A stretch of DNA of 64,000 bases from Streptomyces californicus (GTDB lineage Bacteria; Actinomycetota; Actinomycetes; Streptomycetales; Streptomycetaceae), in assembly GCF_000717645.1 (NCBI RefSeq), contig NZ_JNZZ01000002.1, positions 511,386 through 575,385 on the forward strand. The letters are read 5' to 3'. Made by a program: the position numbers and the translations under genes. Below the pieces are notes generated by a model. The model was not told where the DNA came from, made no database searches, and saw only the letters and a list, made by a program, of their open reading frames with translations. Positions 25,255 through 36,572 of the stretch are shown in pieces. Numbering within the stretch: the stretch's first letter is position 1; each line of letters starts with the position of its first letter.

Positions 25255-25897
25255 TCAACGGGATGATCGCGGGCGCAGCACCGCGACGGCGAACACCGCG
25301 GGGGCGGTGATGAGCAGCGTCAGGGAGACCAGCGAAGGCCCGCTCCGCGGCTGCTTGCGGGCGGGTTTGCGGTACGTCGGCAGCGCGACGGCCCGGGGCC
25401 TCGGCGGTTCGGTCCGCACCGGCGGCTTCGGCGAGGGCGATGGCTTCGGCGGGGGAGCGGCGGCCGGGGGCGGTGCAGGCGGCCGTGGTGAGGGAGGCGG
25501 CGGAGAGGGAGGGAGAGGCGCGGGCGGTGGTGCGGCGGCCACGGGGGGTGGCGCGGGCGCCGGCGGGGGCGGAGGAGCGGGTTTCTCCGGAGGCGGCGGT
25601 GGTGCGGGCTTCGGAGGAGGGGGCGGTGGTGGCGAGGGTTTCGGAGGCGGCGGTGGAGGCGGGGGGGGGGGGGGGGGGGGCGGGGGCGCGGGGGCCGCGC
25701 CGCGGTGACGGTGGCTCGGTGACCGCGCCGCAGTCCCCGTTCCCCGCCCAGGCCACCGCCGTACTGCCCTCGCCCTGCCCGACGACGGCCACCGCGCAGC
25801 TGTCGGCGGTCGCCGGCAGGGGGACGGCCGACAGCCAGAGGAGGGCGGCGACCGTCGAGAGTCGCGCGATACGTGATCCGTGCACGACGGGGAGCAT
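25255..25897 (-). pseudogene. Proline-rich anchored surface protein, frame broken at a 20-G tract (off state or pseudogene)
   Basis: The upstream frame encodes a signal peptide (to about residue 31) and a small region with two Cys, then runs into 20 consecutive Gs (Cs on the coding strand, 25661-25680). The downstream frame encodes a Pro/Lys-rich repeat-like stalk, one membrane helix (LVSLTLLITAPAVFAVAVL) and a short basic tail. The frames differ by one base: 19 or 22 Gs would restore a single protein, 213 aa at 19 Gs. The tract may be a slippage switch, or an assembly or sequencing error in a homopolymer. Confidence 0.75.
25661..25680. repeat. Homopolymer of 20 G
   Basis: An uninterrupted run of 20 G lies within the proline-rich coding region, the only long homopolymer noticed in the window. 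Confidence 0.95.
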
Positions 25898-26402
25898 GGT
25901 CCGGGGTGGGGGAGGGCACGCCGTCCGCCGACCTGATTCGCCTGATCGTGCGGTTATTGGGCCATTCGGGTTTACCGGGCGCGTACCCGGCGGGGCCGCG
26001 TCTTTACGGACTTACCCCGGTCGCGGCCGAAGGCGCCCCCCGGTCCGCCTCACGAACCCGACGGCGTACGGTCGCCGATTCCACCCCGCACCGCAGGGGC
26101 GCCCGCCCCGATGGAACCGGCCAATTCTCCGGCCGCGCCCCGAAACCGTCACGCCCCCGTAGAACCGTGCCCAGCGGTCCCAAGTGGCCCCGAATCGCCG
26201 GGAGAACGTCGCCAGAAGGCCCGACCCGTCGCTGTCCGTATACGTGCGGCGACGGACCGGGTGTAGATGCCATCGGAGTGTGACCAATAACGGATCGCGA
26301 ATTTCCGTTTCCACTCGCTCTCTTGGCGGTCCATCAGTAGCCTCTGGTCAACACTGACCATGAACATGGCCGGATCGCCGTGGCGACTTGTTGGAGACAT
26401 CG
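25898..26402. other. Gene-free 505-bp region before the methyltransferase-rmdA pair
   Basis: No ORF here has consistent codon bias. The segment is less G+C-rich than its surroundings (GGTTATTGGGCCATTCGGG near 25951; CCAATAACGGATCGCGAATT near 26283). A TGGTCA-ACAC-TGACCA palindrome lies at 26345-26360, 43 bp before the methyltransferase start, with TAGCCT at 26338-26343 as a possible -10. A complex promoter region is likely. Confidence 0.4.
26345..26360. promoter_or_regulatory. TGGTCA-N4-TGACCA palindrome
   Basis: A perfect 6-bp-arm inverted repeat immediately follows a possible -10 (TAGCCT, 26338-26343) upstream of the methyltransferase gene; a position suited to repression. Confidence 0.45.
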
Positions 26403-27221
26403 ATGGAGCGTCCCGCCTGGGCACCGCAGGGCATTGACATTTCGGTGCCGAGCGTGTCTCGCATGTACGACTTCTATCTGGGCGGATCGCACAATTTCGA
26501 GGTGGACCGGGAAGCCGCGCGCAAGGCGATGGAGTTTCTTCCCGGCCTTCCCAAGATCATGCAGGCCAATCGCGCCTTCATGCGCCGGGCCGTCCGCCAC
26601 GCCGTCGACGCGGGCATCGACCAGTTCCTGGACATCGGCTCCGGCATCCCGACCTTCGGCAACGTGCACGAGGTGGCCCAGGCCGCCGACCCCAAGGCCA
26701 AGGTCGCCTACGTCGACCACGACCCGGTGGCCGTCGCCCACAGCCAGGCCGTGCTGGAGGGGAACGACGGGACCGTCATCGCCGCCGCCGACCTGCGCCG
26801 CCCCCGGGAGATCCTGGACAACCCCCAGGTCACCGAACTGCTCGACCTGGACCGCCCGGTGGCCCTGCTGCTCGTCGCGGTGCTCCACTTCATCGAGGAC
26901 GCCGACGACCCCCGCGCGGCCGTCGCCGAACTGCGCGAGGCGCTGGCCCCCGGCAGCCTGCTCGTCCTGACCCACGCCTCGTACGAGGGCATACCGCACT
27001 TCAAGGACGGGGCGGCCGGCACGGTCGGCGTCTACAAGAACATCCGCAACCCGCTGATCATGCGCTCGCGCGAGGAGATCGGCCGCTTCTTCGAGGGCTA
27101 CGAGATGGTCGAGCCCGGGCTCGTGCCGATGCCCGAATGGCGGCCCGACGTTTCGCAGGCGCCGGAGCAGGAAGACCCGTACACCTTCTCGGGCTTCGCA
27201 GGGGTCGGGCGCAAGGCGTGA
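26403..27221 (+). CDS. SAM-dependent methyltransferase (DUF574 type)
   Basis: The 272-aa product begins near IDISVPSVSRMYDFYLGGSH, the DUF574 signature, and has a SAM motif (FLDIGSGIPTFGNVHEVA), an acidic ribose-binding residue in VAYVDHDPVAV and LLVAVLHFIED. Substrate unknown; many copies occur per Streptomyces genome. The ATG at 26403 has GGAG 7 nt upstream; a TTG 15 bp earlier is less likely. Its stop overlaps the start of rmdA by 4 bp (GTGA), so the two are co-translated. Confidence 0.9.
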   Translation: MERPAWAPQGIDISVPSVSRMYDFYLGGSHNFEVDREAARKAMEFLPGLPKIMQANRAFMRRAVRHAVDAGIDQFLDIGSGIPTFGNVHEVAQAADPKAKVAYVDHDPVAVAHSQAVLEGNDGTVIAAADLRRPREILDNPQVTELLDLDRPVALLLVAVLHFIEDADDPRAAVAELREALAPGSLLVLTHASYEGIPHFKDGAAGTVGVYKNIRNPLIMRSREEIGRFFEGYEMVEPGLVPMPEWRPDVSQAPEQEDPYTFSGFAGVGRKA

Positions 27222-29392
27222 GCATTCCCGCCCAGGCGTCCGGAGAGCCGGACGCGGAGCCCGACGGCCCCGAGGGCCGGCTGCGCAGATTCGCCAGGAT
27301 CTGGAGCCGCGCCATCTTCCCCCTGACGGCCACCTCCCTCACCCGGCCCGAGTTCGAACAGCATCTCCTGCCCCTGGCACGCGAGCTGAACGGCATCCTG
27401 CACGCCCACCCCTTCGACGCCTCGCCCGCGCAACGCGTCGGCGCCGCCCTCGTCGAGGCGCACTGCACCGACCCGGACGCCCTCAGCTCCACGCTCGGCG
27501 TCGTCGACTCCTACCTCGTCCTGTACTGCGGCGGCAACGGCCCCGGCACGCTCTCCACCGAGGACGGCCGGGCCCGCTGCGCCCGCATCCAGCACACCCT
27601 CGCCGCCGGGTTCACCGCGGCCCTGCGCGAACGCACCCTCACCGAGCAGGAGGCCATCGCCCGTTCCGCGCTGACCGCCCGCTCGCACGCCGAACAGGCC
27701 CTGCACGCCACCGAGGCGCGGTTCCGCGCGGTCTTCAAGGACGCGGCCATCGGCATCGGCATCGCCGACCTGGACGGCAACATCCTGGAGATCAACGACA
27801 CGCTCACCCGGATGTTCGGCGGACTGGAGCACCACGTCCGCAGCCACAAGGTGAACGAGTGGGTCCACCCCGAGGACTCCCCCCAGGTGTGGCGGTACTA
27901 CGACGAGCTGGTACGCGGCGAACGCGAGCACTACCGGACCGAGAAGGCGTACTACCGCAACGACGGCACCGTCCTGTGGACCAACCTCACGGTCTCGCTG
28001 CTGCGGGACTCCGAGGGCAACCCCCAGTACCAGCTCGCGCTGATCGAGGACACCACCGAACGGCGGCTGCTGAATCTGCGGCTCCGCTACGAGGCGACGC
28101 ACGACGCGCTCACCGGGCTGCCCAACCGGACACTGTTCTTCGAGCGTCTGGAGAAGGCCCTCACCGCCAAGCACGGCGTCCGCTTCGGCCTCTGCTACCT
28201 GGACCTCGACGGCTTCAAGGCGATCAACGACAGCCTCGGCCACGCCGCGGGCGACCGCCTCCTGGTCGAGGTCGCCGACCGGCTCCAGAGCTGCGCCACC
28301 GCCCCCGGCGAGATGGTCGCCCGGCTCGGCGGCGACGAGTTCGTCGCCCTGACCACCGGACCGGGCACCGCGGAGGAAGTCCACGAGCTGGCGGGCCGCA
28401 TCCTGAACGCCCTCGCCACCCCGATCCGCATCGACGGCCGCGAACTCACCGTCCGCGGTTCGATCGGCATCGTGGAAGGGCCTTCCGGCGAGCGCGGCGC
28501 GGCCGAGGTGCTGCGCAGCGCCGACATCACGATGTACCGGGCCAAGGCCGCGGGCGGCAACCGGTTCCAGCTCGCCGACGCCGAGGCCGACGCGCGCGCC
28601 ATCACCCGGCACGGGCTGACCACCTCGCTCCCGGCCGCCCTCGACCGGGGCGAGTTCTTCATCGAGTACCAGCCGCTCGTCCACCTCGGCGACGGCACGG
28701 TGCACGGCGCCGAGGCGCTCGTACGGTGGTGCCACCCGCAGCACGGGGTACTCGGCCCGGACCGGTTCATCCCGCTCGCCGAGCACACCGGGCTCATCGT
28801 GCCGCTCGGGCGCTGGGTGCTGGAGGAGTCGGTCCGCCAGGCGAACTTCTGGCAGGAGCGGCACAGCGACGGGGGCCCGCTGCGGATCAACGTCAACCTG
28901 TCGCCGACCCAGCTCCACCACCCCCGGCTGGTCGCGGAGACGGTGGACGTGCTGGAGCGGTCCGGTCTGGAGCCGGGCGCGCTCTGCCTGGAGGTGACCG
29001 AGTCGGCCCTGATCGGCGCCGACGACGACCTCCTCAAGCCGCTGTGCCAGCTCGCCGAGATGGGCGTCGACATCGCGCTCGACGACTTCGGCACCGGGTA
29101 CTCGAACCTGGCGAACCTGCGCCGGCTGCCGGTGAGCGTGCTCAAGCTGGACCGCTCCTTCACCCGGGGCATGCAGCAGCACCCGGCGGACCCGGTCGAT
29201 CTGAAGATCGTCGAGGGCATCGTCTCCCTGGCCCACAGCCTGGAGCTGGCGGTCACCGTGGAGGGCGTGGAGACCGGCGCCCAGGCCGAGCAGCTGCGCG
29301 CCCTGGGCTGCGACACCGCCCAGGGCTGGTACTACGCCCGCCCCGGCGCCCCGGACCGCATCCACTCCCTGCTGCTGGCGGACGCGGTCTGA
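27218..29392 (+). CDS. rmdA: PAS-GGDEF-EAL cyclic-di-GMP enzyme, RmdA-like
   Basis: The 724-aa product has a helical N-terminal region (about 1-160), a PAS domain near 165-285, GGDEF near 290-445 with an intact RLGGDEF motif, and EAL near 465-715 with intact EALVRW, NVNLSP, EVTES, DDFGTGYSN and VEGVE motifs. Both synthase and phosphodiesterase sites look functional. No membrane segment. Domain order and location beside sdhCAB match what I recall of S. coelicolor RmdA (SCO0928), which affects development. The downstream 29-bp tandem repeat separates it from the convergent LysR gene. Confidence 0.85.
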   Translation: MSIPAQASGEPDAEPDGPEGRLRRFARIWSRAIFPLTATSLTRPEFEQHLLPLARELNGILHAHPFDASPAQRVGAALVEAHCTDPDALSSTLGVVDSYLVLYCGGNGPGTLSTEDGRARCARIQHTLAAGFTAALRERTLTEQEAIARSALTARSHAEQALHATEARFRAVFKDAAIGIGIADLDGNILEINDTLTRMFGGLEHHVRSHKVNEWVHPEDSPQVWRYYDELVRGEREHYRTEKAYYRNDGTVLWTNLTVSLLRDSEGNPQYQLALIEDTTERRLLNLRLRYEATHDALTGLPNRTLFFERLEKALTAKHGVRFGLCYLDLDGFKAINDSLGHAAGDRLLVEVADRLQSCATAPGEMVARLGGDEFVALTTGPGTAEEVHELAGRILNALATPIRIDGRELTVRGSIGIVEGPSGERGAAEVLRSADITMYRAKAAGGNRFQLADAEADARAITRHGLTTSLPAALDRGEFFIEYQPLVHLGDGTVHGAEALVRWCHPQHGVLGPDRFIPLAEHTGLIVPLGRWVLEESVRQANFWQERHSDGGPLRINVNLSPTQLHHPRLVAETVDVLERSGLEPGALCLEVTESALIGADDDLLKPLCQLAEMGVDIALDDFGTGYSNLANLRRLPVSVLKLDRSFTRGMQQHPADPVDLKIVEGIVSLAHSLELAVTVEGVETGAQAEQLRALGCDTAQGWYYARPGAPDRIHSLLLADAV

Positions 29393-29400
29393 GCCCGCCC

Positions 29401-29505
29401 ACCCGGCCGTCAGCCCTGGGCCGCCGCCCACCCGGCCGTCAGCCCTGGGCCGCCGCCCACCCGGCCGTCAGCCCTGGGCCGCCGCCCACCCGGCCGTCAG
29501 CCCTG
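29401..29505. repeat. 29-bp tandem repeat, 3.6 copies, at the 3' end of the LysR gene
   Basis: Copies start at 29401, 29430, 29459 and 29488 (the last partial), essentially identical. The fourth contains the final codons and the stop of the LysR gene, so the array looks like repeated duplication of that gene's end. Confidence 0.9.
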
Positions 29506-30381
29506 CTCCAGCAGCATCCGCTGGAGTTCGCGCGCGGCCCGCGGCGGGTCCACGTCGCTGCGGTGCGCCAGCGCGATCGTGCGCCGCAGCCCGTCGCCCG
29601 CCAGCCGGGTCCTGCGCAGGTCGTGACCGGCCCGGGCCGCGGCCATGCTCGGCACCACGGCGATGCCGAGCCCCGCCCGTACGAATCCGAGCACCGCGTC
29701 CATCTCGCCGCCCTCGACCGTGAACGAGGGCTCGAAGCCCTCCGCGCGGCAGGCGGCGAGCGTCAGCTCCCGCAGGTTGTAGCCGTGGCGGAACATCACC
29801 AGCGGAGCCCCCTCCAGATCCGCGACCCGGATCGAGCCGCCCCGCCCCGGCGGCGGCTCCGTCGCCGCCGACACCACCACCAGGTCCTCCCGCAGCAGCT
29901 CCACCGTGGTCAGCGCGGGGGAGGCGGCGGGCAGCGGCAGCACCACCAGGGCCAGATCGAGCGCGCCCCGCGCGAGCTGGCGCACCAGGTCGTGCGAGCC
30001 GCCCTCCTCCAGCAGCAGCCGCACCCCCGGGTGCCGGTCGTGGAAGGCGCGCAGCACATCCGGCAGCAGCCCGGTGCACAGGCTCGGTGTCGCCCCCAGC
30101 CGCACCCGGCCGCTGCGCAGCGAGACCACCTCCTGGACCTCCTGGCGTGCGGTCTCCGCGTCGGCGAGGATGCGCCGGGCCAGCGGCAGCAGCGCCTCGC
30201 CGGCGTCGGTGAGGGTGATGTTGCCCCGGGCCCGGCTGAAGAGGTCCGCGCCCAACTCCGTCTCCAGCGCCCGGATCTGTTGGGAGAGGGAGGGCTGCGA
30301 CACATGCACCGCCTCGGCGGCCCGGGTGAAGTGCCGGGTCTCGGCGACGGCCACGAAATAGGTGAGCTGCTGGAAGTGCAC
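29497..30381 (-). CDS. LysR-family transcriptional regulator next to sdhCAB
   Basis: The 294-aa product starts at GTG (30379-30381) with VHFQQLTYFVAVAETRHFTR, the winged helix-turn-helix (AAEAVHVSQPSLSQQIRALE), and an effector domain (RVRLGATPSLCTGLLPDVLR). It diverges from sdhC, and an ATAG-N7-CTAT LysR box lies between them, so control of the sdh operon and of itself is likely. No Shine-Dalgarno precedes the GTG, so a leaderless message is possible. Confidence 0.9.
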   Translation of the reverse strand: MHFQQLTYFVAVAETRHFTRAAEAVHVSQPSLSQQIRALETELGADLFSRARGNITLTDAGEALLPLARRILADAETARQEVQEVVSLRSGRVRLGATPSLCTGLLPDVLRAFHDRHPGVRLLLEEGGSHDLVRQLARGALDLALVVLPLPAASPALTTVELLREDLVVVSAATEPPPGRGGSIRVADLEGAPLVMFRHGYNLRELTLAACRAEGFEPSFTVEGGEMDAVLGFVRAGLGIAVVPSMAAARAGHDLRRTRLAGDGLRRTIALAHRSDVDPPRAARELQRMLLEQG

Positions 30382-30403
30382 ACACCGACGATAACGTGAG
30401 GTG

Positions 30404-30418
30404 ATAGCCATCGCCTAT
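30404..30418. promoter_or_regulatory. LysR-type box (T-N11-A) upstream of sdhC
   Basis: ATAG-N7-CTAT is a symmetric 15-mer containing T-N11-A (T30405, A30417). Its centre lies about 67 bp before the predicted sdhC transcription start, the position usual for a LysR recognition site. Confidence 0.6.
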
Positions 30419-30439
30419 GGAGATCAGCCACTCCATGTC

Positions 30440-30470
30440 TTGGACTGATCGGGGGGCCCGCGCCTACGGT
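30440..30470 (+). promoter_or_regulatory. sdhC promoter, probably leaderless
   Basis: TTGGAC (30440-30445) and TACGGT (30465-30470) are separated by 19 bp. The -10 ends 7 nt before the ATG at 30478, so the message probably begins at or next to the start codon. Confidence 0.55.
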
Positions 30471-30477
30471 CGTGTGC

Positions 30478-31182
30478 ATGGCATTGGCAACGCGGACGGA
30501 CCGACGGCCGTCGATGACGCGTACGCTCTGGGACTCGACCGTCGGCAAGAAGACGATCATGGCCGTGACCGGTCTGGTCATGCTCGGATACCTCGTCGCC
30601 CACATGGTGGGCAACCTGAAGATCTTCTTCGGACCCGGTGAGTTCGACGGGTACGCCCACTGGCTGCGCACCATGGGCGCCCCAGTCCTGCACCATGAAT
30701 GGGCGCTCTGGATCGTCCGCGTGGGGCTCGTCGCCGCCGTCGTGCTCCACGGCGTCTCGGCGTACCAGCTCAGCCGCCGCGACATCAAGGCGCGCCCGGC
30801 CAAGTACGTCCACAAGAGGCCCCGCGCGAGCTACGCCACCCGCACCATGCGCTGGGGCGGCGTCATCCTCGCGCTCTTCATCGTCTGGCACATCCTCGAC
30901 CTGACGACCGGCACCGTGCACACGAGCTTCGAGGCCGGACACCCGTACCAGAACGTCATCGACACCTTCTCCACCTGGTACGGCAACGTCATCTACATCG
31001 TCGCGGTGCTCGCCATGGGCCTGCACGTCCAGCACGGCTTCTGGAGCGCCGCGCAGACCCTCGGCGTCGGCAACGCGACCCGCGACCGCATCCTGAAGAC
31101 CCTCGCCAACCTCCTCGCAGCGGTGCTGACGGTGGGCTTCATCTCCGTACCCGTCGCCGTCATGACCGGAGTGGTGAGCTGA
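30478..31182 (+). CDS. sdhC: Succinate dehydrogenase/fumarate reductase cytochrome b subunit
   Basis: The 234-aa membrane protein has five helices and several His in or near them ([42 protein letters not shown]), as in the single-subunit, b558-type anchors that carry two hemes. It anchors SdhAB and passes electrons to menaquinone. The ATG at 30478 fits the promoter better than a GTG 6 bp upstream. sdhA starts 1 bp after its stop. Confidence 0.92.
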   Translation: MALATRTDRRPSMTRTLWDSTVGKKTIMAVTGLVMLGYLVAHMVGNLKIFFGPGEFDGYAHWLRTMGAPVLHHEWALWIVRVGLVAAVVLHGVSAYQLSRRDIKARPAKYVHKRPRASYATRTMRWGGVILALFIVWHILDLTTGTVHTSFEAGHPYQNVIDTFSTWYGNVIYIVAVLAMGLHVQHGFWSAAQTLGVGNATRDRILKTLANLLAAVLTVGFISVPVAVMTGVVS

Positions 31183-31183
31183 C

Positions 31184-33129
<1,946 letters not shown>

Positions 33130-33133
<4 letters not shown>

Positions 33134-33876
33134 AGCTCACCCTGCGCGTCTGGCGTCAGCGCAACGCCGAAGAGCCCGGCGCCATGGCCACCTACGAAGT
33201 CGACGGCATCTCCGCCGACATGTCGTTCCTGGAGATGCTCGACACCCTCAACGAGGAACTCACCCTCGCCGGGGAGGAACCCGTCGCCTTCGACCACGAC
33301 TGCCGCGAGGGCATCTGCGGCGCGTGCAGCCTCGTCATCAACGGCGACGCCCACGGCCCGGAGCGCACCACCACGTGCCAGCTCCACATGCGGTCGTTCG
33401 CAGACGGCGACACGATCGACATCGAGCCCTGGCGGGCCTCCGCCTTCCCGGTCATCAAGGACCTGGTCGTGGACCGCTCCTCGTTCGACCGCATCATCCA
33501 GTCCGGCGGCTACATCTCCGCTCCCACCGGCACCGCCCCGGACGCCCACGCCACCCCGGTGCCCAAGCCGGACGCCGACTTCGCCTTCGAGCACGCCGAG
33601 TGCATCGGCTGCGGATCCTGCGTCGCCGCCTGCCCCAACGGCTCGGCCATGCTCTTCACCTCGGCCAAGGTCAACCACCTGAACGTCCTTCCGCAGGGCG
33701 CACCCGAGCGCGAGACCCGCGTCCTGGACATGGTGGCCCAGATGGACGAGGAGGGGTTCGGCGGCTGCACCCTGACCGGCGAGTGCGCCACGGCCTGCCC
33801 CAAGGGCATCCCGCTGCCGTCGATCGCCGCGATGAACAAGGAGTGGCTGCGGGCGACCCGCAAGGTCCGCCGCTGA
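33130..33876 (+). CDS. sdhB: Succinate dehydrogenase/fumarate reductase iron-sulfur subunit
   Basis: The 248-aa product has the [2Fe-2S] ligands in [11 protein letters not shown] with a later Cys in TTTCQLH, and two C-terminal cluster motifs, [14 protein letters not shown] and [14 protein letters not shown]. It links SdhA flavin to SdhC heme. Start chosen at the ATG overlapping the sdhA stop. A strong terminator shared with the convergent uvrA-like gene follows. Confidence 0.95.
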
Positions 33877-34004
33877 GGAGGTGACCGACCCGGGTGACGT
33901 CCCGGCCGCCCGCGGGCCCGGGGGCATCCCCGGTCGTCCGTCGGCGCGGGTGACGCCCCTGGCCGTCCGCCGGCACGGGGGCGTTCCCCGGCGCGGCCGG
34001 TCCC

Positions 34005-34047
34005 GGGCGGCGTCTCCCCGGCAGCTCAGGTCGGGGGGACGCCGCCC
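34005..34047. terminator. Terminator between sdhB and the UvrA-like gene
   Basis: Bases 34005-34019 pair with 34033-34047 (15 bp, one G-U/T-G), just before the convergent stop at 34050. Confidence 0.75.
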
Positions 34048-34049
34048 CG

Positions 34050-36467
34050 TCAGCGGCGCAGCGCCTTCGCGAGGTACGGCGCCGTACGGCTTCCGGCCGA
34101 CTTGGCCACCTCCTCGGGCGTTCCGGCCGCGACGATCCGGCCGCCCCGGTCCCCGCCCTCCGGCCCCATGTCCACGACGTGGTCGGCGCCCGCCACCACC
34201 GCCATGTCGTGCTCCACGACCACCACGGTGTTCCCGGCGTCGACCAGCGCGTGCAACTGCCGCATCAGCACCTCGACATCGGCCGGATGCAGCCCCGTCG
34301 TCGGCTCGTCCAGCAGATACAGCGTGTGACCGCGCCGGGTGCGCTGGAGCTCGGCCGCCAACTTGATCCGCTGCGCCTCGCCGCCCGACAGCTCCGTGGC
34401 GGGCTGTCCGAGCCGCAGATAGCCGAGCCCCACGTCCAGCAGGGTCCGCAGCGGGCGCTCGGCGGCCGGCGTGCCGGAGAAGAACTCCGCCGCCGACTCC
34501 ACGGTCAGATCGAGGACCTGGGCGATCGTCAGACCCTCCAGGGTGACCTCCAGGGTCTCCGGGTTGTAGCGCGCGCCGTGGCAGTCCGGGCACGGCGCGT
34601 ACGTACTGGGCAGGAACAGCAGCTCCACCGAGACGAACCCCTCGCCCTGGCAGGTCTCGCACCGCCCACCGCTCACGTTGAACGAGAACCGCCCCGCGCC
34701 GTACCCCCGCCCCCGGGCCTTCTCCGTCCGCGCGAACAGCTTGCGCACCGTGTCGAACAGGCCGGTGTACGTGGCCAGATTGGAGCGGGGCGTCCGCCCG
34801 ATGGGCTTCTGGTCCACCTGCACGAGCCGGTCCACCGCCTCCAGCCCGGTGGCCGTCGCGCAGTACCGGTCACCCGCCACCGGCTCCTCGCCCGCCTCCC
34901 GGTCCGCCAGCGCCCCGGCGAGCACCTGGCCCACCAGCGTGGACTTTCCCGAACCGGAGACTCCGGTCACCGCCGTGAACACCCCGAGCGGGAACGCCGC
35001 GTCGACGCCCCGCACGTTGTGCCGCTCCACCCCGGTGAGCCGGATCCATCCGGACGGCGCCCGCTTCTCCCGTACCGGTGCGGCGCCGGGGCCGGCCTCG
35101 GGGAACAGGAAGCGGCGCGTCGCCGACTCCGGGACCTCGGCCAGCCCCTCGGGCGGCCCGCTGTGCAGCACCCGCCCGCCGTGCTCCCCGGCCAGCGGGC
35201 CCACGTCCACCAGCCAGTCCGCCCGCCGCACCACGTCCATCTGGTGCTCCACCACGAACACCGAGTTCCCCGCCTCCTTGAGCCGCCCCAGCACGCCGAG
35301 CAGCGCCTCCGTGTCCGCGGGGTGCAGCCCGGCCGACGGCTCGTCCAGGACGTAGACGACACCGAACAGGCCCGACCTCAGCTGCGTGGCCATCCGCAGC
35401 CGTTGCAGCTCGCCCGAGGAGAGCGTCGGAGCCGTGCGGTCCAGACTCAGATAGCCGAGCCCCAGCTCCGTCACCGTCCCGATCCGCGCCAGCAGATCGG
35501 CCGTCAGCACCCGGGCCGTCTCCTCGCCGTCCGCCCCCTCCAGCACCTCGGCCAGTACGGACAGCGGCAACCCGGCCAGCTCCGCGATGGTCCGCCCAGC
35601 GAACGTCACCGCCATCGCCTCCGGCCTCAGCCGGCTGCCCCCGCAGACCGGGCACGGGGCGCTGGTGAGGAAGCGTTCCGCCTTCGCCCGCAAGGACCGG
35701 CTCTTCGTGTCGGCGAAGGTGTGCAGCACATAGTGCCGGGCGCTCATGTACGTGCCCTGGTAGGGGCGTTGGATCCGTCCCGCGTCCCGCACCGGATGCA
35801 CCGTGACCACCGGCTGCTCGTCGGTGAACAGGATCCACTCCCGGTCCTTCGCGTCCAGCTCGCGCCACGGCCGGTCGACGTCGTACCCGAGCGCGTCCAG
35901 GACGTCCCGCAGGTTCTTGCCCTGCCAGGCGCCCGGCCAGGCGGCGATCGCCCCCTCCCGGATCGACAGGGAGGGGTCGGGCACCAGCAGCCCCTCGTCC
36001 GTGCGGTGGATCCGCCCCAGTCCGTGGCACTCCGGACACGCCCCGACCGCCGTGTTGGGCGAGAACGAGTCGGAATCCAGGCGCTCGGCCCCCGGCGGAT
36101 AGTCGCCCGCGCGGGAGAAGAGCATCCGCAGCGAGTTGGAGAGGGTGGTCACCGTCCCCACCGACGACCGGGACCCCGGCGCCGAGCGCCGCTGCTCCAG
36201 CGAGACGGCGGGCGGCAGCCCGGTGATCTCCCCGACGGCCGGCGCGCCCACCTGGTGGATGAGCCGCCTCGCGTACGGGGCGACGGACTCGAAGTACCGC
36301 CGCTGCGCCTCCGCGTAGATGGTCCCGAAGGCCAGGGAGGACTTCCCGGACCCCGACACGCCGGTGAAGACGGTCAGCGTGTCGCGTGGGATGTCGACCC
36401 GCACGTCCTTCAGGTTGTGCTCGCGGGCGCCGCGCACCCGGACGTACGGATCGTGGGGGGAGTGCAT
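34050..36467 (-). CDS. Short (class II) UvrA-like ABC ATPase
   Basis: The 805-aa product has two ABC modules with Walker A GVSGSGKSSLAFG near 35 and GVSGSGKSTLVG near 500, signature LSSGELQRLR and ELSGGEAQRIKLA, and zinc modules (CPECHGLGR, CPVCGGSRL, CETCQGEGF, CPDCHGARYN). It is well below the 950 or so residues of UvrA and appears to lack the UvrB-binding insertion, as in UvrA2-type proteins linked to drug or DNA-adduct resistance. GGAG lies upstream of the ATG. Probably a single-gene unit. Confidence 0.92.
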   Translation of the reverse strand: MHSPHDPYVRVRGAREHNLKDVRVDIPRDTLTVFTGVSGSGKSSLAFGTIYAEAQRRYFESVAPYARRLIHQVGAPAVGEITGLPPAVSLEQRRSAPGSRSSVGTVTTLSNSLRMLFSRAGDYPPGAERLDSDSFSPNTAVGACPECHGLGRIHRTDEGLLVPDPSLSIREGAIAAWPGAWQGKNLRDVLDALGYDVDRPWRELDAKDREWILFTDEQPVVTVHPVRDAGRIQRPYQGTYMSARHYVLHTFADTKSRSLRAKAERFLTSAPCPVCGGSRLRPEAMAVTFAGRTIAELAGLPLSVLAEVLEGADGEETARVLTADLLARIGTVTELGLGYLSLDRTAPTLSSGELQRLRMATQLRSGLFGVVYVLDEPSAGLHPADTEALLGVLGRLKEAGNSVFVVEHQMDVVRRADWLVDVGPLAGEHGGRVLHSGPPEGLAEVPESATRRFLFPEAGPGAAPVREKRAPSGWIRLTGVERHNVRGVDAAFPLGVFTAVTGVSGSGKSTLVGQVLAGALADREAGEEPVAGDRYCATATGLEAVDRLVQVDQKPIGRTPRSNLATYTGLFDTVRKLFARTEKARGRGYGAGRFSFNVSGGRCETCQGEGFVSVELLFLPSTYAPCPDCHGARYNPETLEVTLEGLTIAQVLDLTVESAAEFFSGTPAAERPLRTLLDVGLGYLRLGQPATELSGGEAQRIKLAAELQRTRRGHTLYLLDEPTTGLHPADVEVLMRQLHALVDAGNTVVVVEHDMAVVAGADHVVDMGPEGGDRGGRIVAAGTPEEVAKSAGSRTAPYLAKALRR

Positions 36468-36572
36468 GGGGCTCGGCTCCGTACAGGTGGGGGGATCGCG
36501 CCGGGAGGGACAAACAGTTCGATTCTAGGCGTCGGCGCGCCACGCGGCCCTGGGGGAGCGCGGCCCGGGCCG

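Noticed and set aside
26004..26424. Minus-strand ORFs upstream of the methyltransferase
   Set aside because: Irregular codon use, mutually overlapping frames and no ribosome sites.
29401..29505. CRISPR-like array (29-bp repeats)
   Set aside because: The units are directly abutting with no spacers, and they duplicate a gene end.
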